From Rheinheimera sp. 4Y26 (lineage in GTDB: Bacteria; Pseudomonadota; Gammaproteobacteria; Enterobacterales; Alteromonadaceae): a stretch of DNA of 64,000 nt. The DNA lies in assembly GCF_025245835.1 (NCBI RefSeq), contig NZ_JAOBWS010000010.1, positions 1 through 64,000 on the forward strand. Reading direction: 5' to 3'. The number at the start of each line of letters is the position of its first letter. The first letter of the stretch is position 1. The position numbers and the translations under genes are program-made. Below, one piece after another: positions 1-6,882 of this stretch. A model generated the notes under the pieces. The model saw only the letters and a program-made list of their open reading frames with translations, searched no databases and had not been told where the DNA came from.

Positions 1-150
1 CAGGACACCCACTCAAACCCATCTTGACATTAACATTTATGCAACCATAGTAAAACTCTATCCCAGACACGGACCGTTAAGGAAATAGCCATGCCTATGC
101 CCAGAAAAACGCTGGTATCTGTCGATACCACACCCAGTTATCATGTTGTT
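1..150 (+). repeat. Direct repeat copy 1: duplicated 5' end of the transposase gene
   Basis: Bases 1-150 recur at 198-347 with a constant offset of 197 bases and one visible difference (T at 77, C at 274). The repeat covers the leader, the ATG at 91 and the first 20 codons of the transposase at 288. After base 150 copy 1 runs into unrelated sequence, so the ATG at 91 heads only a dead fragment. The repeat may begin left of the window. Confidence 0.9.
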
Positions 151-285
151 CGATTCCCAGGACTCCCACCCAAACCCATCTTGACATCGGAATCTTCCAG
201 GACACCCACTCAAACCCATCTTGACATTAACATTTATGCAACCATAGTAAAACTCTATCCCAGACACGGACCGTCAAGGAAATAG
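91..285 (+). pseudogene. Broken duplicate of transposase N-terminus
   Basis: The frame opened by the ATG at 91 encodes the same first 20 residues as the transposase at 288 (MPMPRKTLVSVDTTPSYHVV) and then passes into intergenic-type sequence before stopping. It lacks the HYH motif and the catalytic tyrosine, so it cannot be an enzyme. It is a by-product of the partial tandem duplication. Confidence 0.75.
154..227 (+). repeat. Two tandem 40-base units with CCCAAACCCATCTTGACAT-like core
   Basis: Bases 154-187 and 194-227 are near-identical with a 40-base period. Each holds CCAGGAC(A/T)CCCAC followed by CAAACCCATCTTGACAT. A third, similar block lies at 1-30. They sit directly upstream of the transposase and carry the GGACACCC element also seen in the palindromes downstream, so they may be REP-type target repeats. 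Confidence 0.65.
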
Positions 286-347
286 CCATGCCTATGCCCA
301 GAAAAACGCTGGTATCTGTCGATACCACACCCAGTTATCATGTTGTT
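198..347 (+). repeat. Direct repeat copy 2: functional 5' end of the transposase gene
   Basis: Second copy of the 150-base repeat, running straight into the intact transposase frame. Its first bases carry a GGACACCC element that resembles the palindrome arms found downstream of the gene. Confidence 0.9.
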
Positions 348-1256
348 AGTCGCTGTGTGCGCCGCACTTTTTTATTTGGTGTGGTGGATAACAAAGATTT
401 CAGTCATCGCCGGGATGCCATAGTTGCGCGTCTGGCAGAACTTACACAATTGTTTTGTATTGATATTTCTGCTTACGCCATTATGTCCAATCATTACCAT
501 TTGGTGGTGCGCATTCAAAAACAACGCGCTCTGGATTTATCCGCAGAAGAAGTTATCACACGTTGGAGTGCTTTGTATTCCTTGCCTGTTTTATCAAAAA
601 GATATGCTGATGGCGAAGGGATGTCTGATGCCGAAACCATTGAAGCGATGCGGCAAATTGAAGATCGCCGGGTAAGGCTTTATGACTTAAGTTGGTTTAT
701 GCGTTGCTTAAATGAACCCATAGCGCGCATGGCCAACGCTGAAGATCATTGCACCGGCAGGTTTTGGGAGGGCCGGTTTAAATCCCAGGCGCTGCTGGAT
801 GAATGTGCAGAGTTGCAGGCCATGGCATACGTTGATTTAAACCCTATCCGCGCCACAATGGCAACAACGCTTGAAGAAAGCGACTTTACATCCATTCAGG
901 CAAGACTAGATAGCACCGAATCGCCGATGCGGCCACTCCTGCTGCCCTTTGCCGGTGACTCGCATCAAACCAACAACCCCACCCATATTCCGTACAATTT
1001 AGTTGAATATATTCAGTTGGTTGATTGGAGTGGTCGTCAAATAAAAGCCGGCAAACGTGGCTTTATCAGTGCAGACATTCCGCCCATTCTGACAAAATTA
1101 AACATTCGTTCAGCAGCCTGGCTTGCAAACTGCGAAGGGCTGGAACGCAACTATCATCGTGTGATTGGCAGTGCAGCCCGGATGATGGAGTTTTGCGAAA
1201 AGTTCAGGCAACAACGTATTGTCGGCATTACCGCAGCACGACAAGCATTTGGTTAG
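288..1256 (+). CDS. REP-associated / IS200-like Y1 transposase (RAYT-type)
   Basis: A 322-residue protein of the Y1 transposase family (single-strand DNA nickase/ligase that cuts at hairpins). The HUH-type metal-binding motif is SNHYHLVV at residues 67-74 and the likely catalytic tyrosine is Y181 in AYVDLNPIRA; GRFWEGRFKSQ just before it is also typical of this subgroup. The N-terminus matches the well-known family start with YHVVSRCVRR. The gene stands alone with no partner orfB, and has repeated elements on both sides, which fits RAYTs, domesticated relatives that move or maintain REP palindromes. The start at 288 is supported by AAGGAAA 13-7 bases upstream. Family is clear; whether it is active is not known. 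Confidence 0.88.
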   Translation: MPMPRKTLVSVDTTPSYHVVSRCVRRTFLFGVVDNKDFSHRRDAIVARLAELTQLFCIDISAYAIMSNHYHLVVRIQKQRALDLSAEEVITRWSALYSLPVLSKRYADGEGMSDAETIEAMRQIEDRRVRLYDLSWFMRCLNEPIARMANAEDHCTGRFWEGRFKSQALLDECAELQAMAYVDLNPIRATMATTLEESDFTSIQARLDSTESPMRPLLLPFAGDSHQTNNPTHIPYNLVEYIQLVDWSGRQIKAGKRGFISADIPPILTKLNIRSAAWLANCEGLERNYHRVIGSAARMMEFCEKFRQQRIVGITAARQAFG

Positions 1257-1377
1257 TTTGTATTGGTTATAAACATTTTTTATGAAGACAGCTTAAAGCT
1301 GCGCCTCGCTTTGCCTGACATTCTCTGACAAACCGTTATTTTGCTGTTGTTGAGTATTTAATTGTGTCTTAAAAACC

Positions 1378-1413
1378 AAAGCCCACCGGTTTCGATGGGC
1401 TTTTTGTTTTTTT
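1378..1413 (+). terminator. Rho-independent terminator
   Basis: AAAGCCCA and TGGGCTTT form an 8-bp stem around a CCGGTTTCGA loop, followed by a long T run. It lies 120 bases after the transposase stop and probably ends its transcript. Confidence 0.85.
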
Positions 1414-1495
1414 AATCCTTGCAAATCTACTCTGAGGTTTAGGCACAGTGGTTTATTTGCTTAGATGGGTGTCCTTGTATTTAATTGGGGTAGAA

Positions 1496-1524
1496 AAAAG
1501 GACACCGGTTATGGGTGTCCTTTT
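1496..1524. repeat. Palindrome AAAAGGACACC / GGGTGTCCTTTT (copy 1)
   Basis: Inverted repeat with arms AAAGGACACC (to 1506) and GGGTGTCCTTT (from 1513) and a short loop GGTTAT. GTAG stands at 1490-1493, just before the left arm, as in REP elements recognised by RAYTs. A lone GGGTGTCC also occurs at 1467-1474. The A and T runs on either side mean it could also work as a two-way terminator. Confidence 0.7.
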
Positions 1525-1826
1525 GTTTCTGACTAAATGGCAGGTAAAGGATTCTCGGCGCGGCCTGCAATGGGTCATTCGTAAACTGAACCAAAAACGT
1601 CCCCCGTCAAAGCAGATAGGCCCACAGATCTAAATCTGATAATTTCCAGCACACTGAGCAATGAAAAACAGCAGAGTGATCAGTCAAAATCAGCAGAGGT
1701 GGTCAGTTTCGTCAGTGCCAGCACTTGTAGGCGCTGCAGCAAAATACCAGCCCTGCTGGCGAGCACTGATCAGTTCTACTGGAAATGACTGATCGGGCTG
1801 CTGGTGCTTTTGCGCAGTTTGAGCGA
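1525..1826. other. Non-coding stretch between the two palindromes
   Basis: No convincing gene. The stretch contains GATCAGT/ACTGATC inverted short repeats around 1677-1795 and several CAGCAG runs. Nothing further recognised. Confidence 0.5.
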
Positions 1827-1857
1827 AAAAAGGACACCGGTTTATGGGTGTCCTTTA
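1827..1857. repeat. Palindrome AAAGGACACC / GGGTGTCCTTT (copy 2)
   Basis: Almost the same inverted repeat as at 1496-1524, with loop GGTTTAT. It lies between the transposase patch and the end of the small membrane-protein gene (minus strand), for which it may serve as terminator. No GTAG precedes this copy. Confidence 0.7.
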
Positions 1858-1894
1858 AATTATCAGGGTTTGCAAAGAGAAATTTTCTTTTAAC

Positions 1895-2311
1895 TTATGT
1901 GTTAATTATACTCACTTCGACTTTGCTTTGATTCATATCAGATATAACTAAAGTTCTGTTTTCAAAAATATTCTTAATTTTAATAGTGCTCAGAGTAGTT
2001 ATTTTTCTGAATAGATTTCCATTTTTATTGGAAACTGAAACAATCTTTATTCCAATAATGTTTTTCATTAACTTAACTTTTAGATGCTCACCATTGAAAA
2101 TTATTTTTGCCTCAGATGATACATTGAACAGAAAGGCAAGAAAAATGCATACAGGTATAAAAATTAAATCGACCATTAAACCGCCACCTAATTCAAATCT
2201 CATTTTTGATATAAAGAAGACAGCAGCAATCAGCAGAATAATCTTCAAAAAATTAATTATGTTATTGCTCTTTAAAACAACCTTTTTACCGATTTCGCAA
2301 TTTTGGTCCAT
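1895..2311 (-). CDS. Small AT-rich membrane protein of unknown function, coupled to the RHS tail
   Basis: 138 residues, not recognised. Two membrane segments are visible at about residues 18-37 and 43-65, followed by a hydrophilic, Lys/Ile-rich C-terminal half of about 70 residues likely on one side of the inner membrane. The ATG overlaps the stop of the RHS tail gene by one base (TAATG), so the two are translationally coupled. The gene is clearly richer in A+T than its neighbours, a sign of different origin. A gene directly behind an RHS tail is the usual place for a cognate immunity protein, but no toxin domain can be seen in the tail, so that role is only a guess. Confidence 0.6.
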   Translation of the reverse strand: MDQNCEIGKKVVLKSNNIINFLKIILLIAAVFFISKMRFELGGGLMVDLIFIPVCIFLAFLFNVSSEAKIIFNGEHLKVKLMKNIIGIKIVSVSNKNGNLFRKITTLSTIKIKNIFENRTLVISDMNQSKVEVSIINT

Positions 2312-3582
2312 TAATTTTTCTCTTCCGGTTTATCTATCGCTTTATTGATAATCTCAGCCCCAGCGTCTTTTAAAGGCGTTGCGATTGTATTCATTGTTGC
2401 CGGAATTGCAGCTTGTCCGACAGCGCCAATTTGGCCAGCTTTAGCCAAACTCGACCAAGGTCCAGTAGCGGCACCTACTAATGTTGAAGATACAACAGAA
2501 CCAACATCTCCAACCTCACCAGTGGAAATAACCTGACCTAGAACGTCACCGGCTCCACTTGCAAATGCACCTGTTGCAGACGAAGCAACAGCAGCCCCTA
2601 GAGTTGTTGCTTCGAGCGCACCTGCTGACAAAGGAGCTGCATACACGGCAGCGGCACCAAATGTTGCACCAATAGCTCCGCCGACTACAGCTCCCGCAGT
2701 GAACGCTGCGCCAGAATTACTCCAATCACCAGTGCTTATTCGAGCAGAAATTGCACCACTAACGCCACCTATAAGAGCACCAACGCCTCCGGTTATGAGG
2801 TTTAACGCTCTACCATCCGGATCAGTATATTTGTAAGGATTGTTGTTGACATAAGCATATCGGTTGAACCCCATCGTTGGGTTGCCTTTTTGCATATGCC
2901 CGAGCATATCCACCGGATCATTCGAGTAAAACCGCCCTATGACCGGGTCATAATACCGCTGCTGCATATAGGTTAAGCCTATATCGGTATCTTCCAGATG
3001 ACCGGTAAAGCCCAGACCTGTTTTTTGGCCACCAATCCGTTCGCCAAAGGGTTGGTACACACTGCTGCCGGTGATAGTTCCTGCGGTATTGGATTCTGCA
3101 ATCACCGAACCCAAAATGTCCGTGTGTTGATAACGCATGGTATTGCTGCTGCCAATATCCCGCTCTGCAATCAGGTTATTCCCCAAATAGAGCGAAAAAC
3201 TGCGCAGGGCTGCCGGGTTTTGCCGCATCATCAGCTGGCCTGCGCTGTTGTACAGGCTGTAACTAACACCAGCTGCTGTTTGCTGTTTAATACGGCGGTT
3301 GTAGCCGTCGTAGGCATAAGAAACAGAATCAGAACTTATCAGCTGATTGGCACGGTTAAAACTAAAAGCTCTTTTACCGTTATAAGTTACATTGACACGG
3401 TCGTCGTAACTAAAGCTATAACCGCCGCTCACCGTAGTTAACCTATTGGTTGTGCTGTTGTAGCTGTAACTGTTGCCCACGCCGCCTACGGTTTTATAGG
3501 TTAAGTTGCCAAGCGTATCGTAATCAAAGCTGCCAGAACCCCAGGCACCATTGGCCACATCCAGCCGGTCTAAGCCATGGTA
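2311..3582 (-). pseudogene. 5'-truncated RHS-repeat protein (C-terminal tail only)
   Basis: An open frame of about 420 codons holds the end of an RHS protein: YD-repeats (FDYDTLGNL, YAYDGYNRRI), the LGSV and GLGFTGHLEDTDIGL blocks, and the hallmark core-closing segment RYYDPVIGRF...YVNNNPYKYTDPDG near residues 201-249 counted from the GTG at 3558. About 165 Gly/Ala-rich residues follow, resembling the pre-toxin linker and lacking any nuclease or deaminase motif I recognise. Upstream the frame reads YHGLDRLDV, still RHS-like, and then meets a stop at 3583-3585, so the N-terminal shell, thousands of bases in intact family members, is missing. The GTG at 3558 is the best remaining start but expression is doubtful. 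Probably a displaced RHS tip or remnant. Confidence 0.8.
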
Positions 3583-3627
3583 CTACGCTGGGTGTTGCAC
3601 GCTGATTGCAAACGCCGGCTATTTCAA

Positions 3628-3654
3628 TAGAAAAACCCGGCAAGCCGGGTTTTT
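3628..3654 (-). terminator. Terminator of the GlyGly-CTERM protein gene
   Basis: AAAAACCCGGC and GCCGGGTTTTT form a strong GC stem with A/T flanks on both sides. It stands about 25 bases beyond the stop of the minus-strand gene at 3678 and could also block reading from the other side. Confidence 0.8.
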
Positions 3655-3677
3655 ACGATTTAGGTACGCTGAGTTAC

Positions 3678-6572
3678 TTAGTGCAGGCGGCGCATTGGTG
3701 CCAGCATCAGCAACACTAACCAGGCCCAGCCCAAACTACCGCCACTTTTTTTATCTTCAGCGGCGATGTTCAATGACAAGGTCATCACACTGCGCGCGCC
3801 CAATTCGTCTGTGACCGTCAGCTGCAGATTGTATGAACCCTGTGTGGTTGGTGTGCCGCTAATCACGGCGCCATTTAAACTCAAACCTGCAGGTAATGCC
3901 GTTACAGCGACATTAATTTTGTGTTTTTCTGCATCAGTGACAAGCGTGTTTAAGTCAATCGCAAAGCTTTCACCAACTTTGGCGCTCAGCGCTGCACTGC
4001 CGGTCAGGGTAGGCGCTGCGTTTACCTGCAGCTGCAAAGCCGTTTTGAAGGTGGCGCCTGCTTTATCGGTCACATTCAGCTCAAAGGTTATATTTTGCAA
4101 AGTGCTGGCTGAGCCTGAAATTACACCTGATTTGCTCAGTTGAAGGCCATGTTGAGAATGCGCTGTAAAACTGATGGCGCTTCCTTCCGGATCTTCAATA
4201 TAGTCATTTAAATCAAGCGAAAACTGCGTGTTTTGGTTGGCAATAATCACAGGGAAAGGTTTTAGCAGGGCGGGCGCTGCGTTAATCTGATAAGGCAATT
4301 TTATATCACTGAGCAGTTCGCCATCACTGACAGTTAAAGCCACAGTTCCGTTGCCCTTGCCCGAACCGTCAAACTTCAGTTTATTGGCGTCTGTGAATGA
4401 AAAGCCTGCAGCACTGAGCCCGGAGTAGGTCAGTGGCTGGTTTTCGTCGTCGCGGATAAAAGCTTTAATATCAACTTCACTCGCCACCCCCTGATTCAGT
4501 TGTATTGTACTGACCACGGCCGGTAAATAAGGCGCAGTGTTGATTTTAAAAAGTTTCAGGGTTTGTCTGTTAGCGCTGCCAAGGGCCAGCAGATGACCAT
4601 CGAGCAATTGCAACCCTTCGCCAGACTTGCAGCAGTCAGTGCTAATCGTCAGTGGTTGCCAGACGCCGGTAATATCGTCGTTTAACATAAAGGTTGCTTG
4701 ATGCGGTTGGAAATTTCTGGCTATTTTTAATCGTTTTTTGTAATAGCTGCCTTCCCAGTTATTTCTGGATAAAGCATTCACTTTCAGATTGCCCTCTGTA
4801 TCAGGCAGCAATACCGTGGCCGGATAACCGCCGGTATAAACTCTGTTGTTTCCTTCCAGAAAAGGGCCGTCCACATTGGGCATTGCACCTGTTTTTTCTA
4901 CAGTGAGCAGATTGTTTTTAAATGCCAACCTGGCAGTTTTGCCTGATGCCGGCATCAGCGCGAATAAAACACCGTCTAACTCAACCACAGCCCGGATATA
5001 TTGATGGTCCTGCGTTGTTAAGGCAGCATCATTTAATGTTTGCACTACGCTGAGTGTTTCATTTTTAAGTTGTAATACTTTCAGGCCGTTATTAACCAGA
5101 AAGATATAACCATCTTTAACTTTGATCTGAGGGTCATAAAGATAACTGCCAACAGATGCAGGCCATTTTTTTGGTTCGGACATCACAACCAGGCCCTGAG
5201 TATTGATACTGACAATACGATAATCATATGAGCCGGCAATCAAATAGCTATCCTGGCCAACCTTGATAAAGGCATTGCTGCTAATGTGACCACCCGTTGC
5301 CGCCAGGGTATTGCGATACACTTCTTTCAGCGTTTTGTTTTGATCCAAAGCCAGTAGCACCCGATGGGCGTTGTCCTGCACCATCACATAATGATTGTCA
5401 TCGCTTGTAATCATTGTTGAGCGGTCAAGCGACGGAAAGCCCCGTTGGTCTGAACTGCGCTCTTGCAGCAATAGCATTTTGTCTTGCTCAACATGATGTG
5501 CCTGCAGCGACCATGGTGAGTTTTGCCAGTACTCCTGACGATTGGTTTCGCTGTTGTAGTGTGCCGCCATGGTGACGGATGATGTCAGAGTATCTCTTTC
5601 GCGGAATACATTATTGTCACGATAAAGCAGAAATTGGTTTTCATATCGATTGGCAACAACATAATCACCGGAAACAATGCCGCTAAAGTCATAATGATTT
5701 TTAAACTGAACCAATTTTTCTGTAGTGGTTCCGGTTGAGTCAATAGCACCGGATGCGCCGTTAATTTGCAACACATTATAAGGGCCTGAATAGGCCTGAA
5801 ACACTAAGCGGCCCGTGTCTATGTCGTAAACCGGGTAGTTAGAATAATTTGAGGCCGTAAGCTCCTGACGCCCGGTTTCGATAAAAAAACCATTCTTTAA
5901 TTTAAATACATAAACATTAAGTTTGTCCCAGCTGCTCGCGATGCTGACCAGAATTTTGTCTTTATTGTTGTATAAAAAGTTACTGTTTTGTATTTCCGGG
6001 TTGACCGCTAACTGTCCGGATAGCTCCAAACCTGTGTCTGTAACCTGGTAAGCGCTATAGATGTTTGTCTGGTAGTTATAGAGCACAAAACTGTCTGACG
6101 ATTTTGACGAAACGACATAGTTGTAATGGGATAAGCCGGACAGCATTTTATAGGTTGCGCTAAAATCAGCTTTCACTTTGAGTTCTGCAAAGCCTGAGCT
6201 TGTCTTCCAAACCAGTGTCTTTCCATCCGGTGAAGCGTATACCTGAGAGTTTGAGCTGTATTCTGAATCATTAAAAAACGTCTCATGTCGCTTCGGCAGT
6301 CCCGAAGCGGTGCGCTCCAGAATGGAAAAGCCATATGCTGAGAACATCACAACATGGCTATTTCTGACAATTAACTGATTTTTATTGGTTTCATTGCTTT
6401 GTTCTAAGCTTGCCACTTCAGTAAGCGCAACAGGCTCGCGGCTTTGAATTTGGCTTTCTTCGGCATTTAATACCGACCAGTATTTGGGGACCAGGTTGTC
6501 ACTGGCAAAAACCGGAGAAGTTGCGGCAATGGCATGAATAAGCGCAAATGCCGCCATGTTCCTTATGTTCAT
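3678..6572 (-). CDS. Secreted cell-surface protein with beta-propeller-like N-terminus, Ig/cadherin-like domains and GlyGly-CTERM sorting signal
   Basis: 964 residues with a signal peptide (cleavage near ATSPVFA, residue about 23). Residues 30-650 are rich in short repeated beta-strand motifs and look like a propeller-type fold without a clear enzyme signature. Residues about 690-930 hold three putative Ig-type domains with the phrases NQPLTYSGLSAAGFSF, IEDPEGSAISF and AGLSLNGAVISGTPTTQGSYNLQLTVTD typical of He_PIG/cadherin-like modules. The C-terminus is a tripartite tail: GGSLGW, a hydrophobic helix, then RR, which matches the GlyGly-CTERM signal processed by rhombosortase in Shewanella and Vibrio relatives. 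Function is unknown; probable roles are adhesion or surface sugar/protein binding. Confidence 0.82.
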   Translation of the reverse strand: MNIRNMAAFALIHAIAATSPVFASDNLVPKYWSVLNAEESQIQSREPVALTEVASLEQSNETNKNQLIVRNSHVVMFSAYGFSILERTASGLPKRHETFFNDSEYSSNSQVYASPDGKTLVWKTSSGFAELKVKADFSATYKMLSGLSHYNYVVSSKSSDSFVLYNYQTNIYSAYQVTDTGLELSGQLAVNPEIQNSNFLYNNKDKILVSIASSWDKLNVYVFKLKNGFFIETGRQELTASNYSNYPVYDIDTGRLVFQAYSGPYNVLQINGASGAIDSTGTTTEKLVQFKNHYDFSGIVSGDYVVANRYENQFLLYRDNNVFRERDTLTSSVTMAAHYNSETNRQEYWQNSPWSLQAHHVEQDKMLLLQERSSDQRGFPSLDRSTMITSDDNHYVMVQDNAHRVLLALDQNKTLKEVYRNTLAATGGHISSNAFIKVGQDSYLIAGSYDYRIVSINTQGLVVMSEPKKWPASVGSYLYDPQIKVKDGYIFLVNNGLKVLQLKNETLSVVQTLNDAALTTQDHQYIRAVVELDGVLFALMPASGKTARLAFKNNLLTVEKTGAMPNVDGPFLEGNNRVYTGGYPATVLLPDTEGNLKVNALSRNNWEGSYYKKRLKIARNFQPHQATFMLNDDITGVWQPLTISTDCCKSGEGLQLLDGHLLALGSANRQTLKLFKINTAPYLPAVVSTIQLNQGVASEVDIKAFIRDDENQPLTYSGLSAAGFSFTDANKLKFDGSGKGNGTVALTVSDGELLSDIKLPYQINAAPALLKPFPVIIANQNTQFSLDLNDYIEDPEGSAISFTAHSQHGLQLSKSGVISGSASTLQNITFELNVTDKAGATFKTALQLQVNAAPTLTGSAALSAKVGESFAIDLNTLVTDAEKHKINVAVTALPAGLSLNGAVISGTPTTQGSYNLQLTVTDELGARSVMTLSLNIAAEDKKSGGSLGWAWLVLLMLAPMRRLH

Positions 6573-6882
6573 GGATATTTCCTATAAAAAGCAGTTCTTT
6601 ACAGAGTTAATGGCAAACGGATAAGCGTTAAGCGGTACAAAACGGATAAACGTTAAGCGGTACAAAAGTAACAAAAAGCGCCGCAATATCACAAATAAAT
6701 CACATTTAGGCAAGGAAAATAGCAGAAACACAGCAATAAAAGCCGGAGGGGAGATTTTAGGAGATAACCCCCGGGTTTATCGGATATCTGATTTTGCTGG
6801 GGCGGCTCTTTGGCCGCCTCAGCTTCATTTCAGGAGGATGTTCCCTGTGATGTTTCAGCTTTTTTTATACTGAAGCTATCAC
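6573..6882. other. Intergenic region between surface protein and amylase genes
   Basis: 310 bases without a gene. It holds the 25-base tandem repeats and, nearer the amylase, a GGCGGC...GCCGCC hairpin (about 6798-6820) that could end amylase transcription although no clear T run follows on the minus strand. Confidence 0.5.
6616..6665 (-). repeat. Two exact-register 25-base tandem repeats upstream of the surface protein gene
   Basis: Two adjacent 25-base units (6616-6640 and 6641-6665) differ at one position; each contains ACGGATAA and GCGTTAAGCGGTACAA or its variant. They lie 44-93 bases before the start codon of the minus-strand gene, where a regulator-binding site would be expected. Confidence 0.75.

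Noticed and set aside
154-227. CRISPR-like short repeats near the transposase
   Set aside because: Only two or three units with no regular spacers and no cas genes.
1448-1633. 61-residue frame between the transposase and RHS patch
   Set aside because: It crosses the palindrome repeat, has no ribosome binding site and no protein-like pattern.
1986-2348. 120-residue plus-strand frame opposite the small membrane protein
   Set aside because: It is the mirror of an AT-rich gene; the minus-strand frame has the coupled start and helices.
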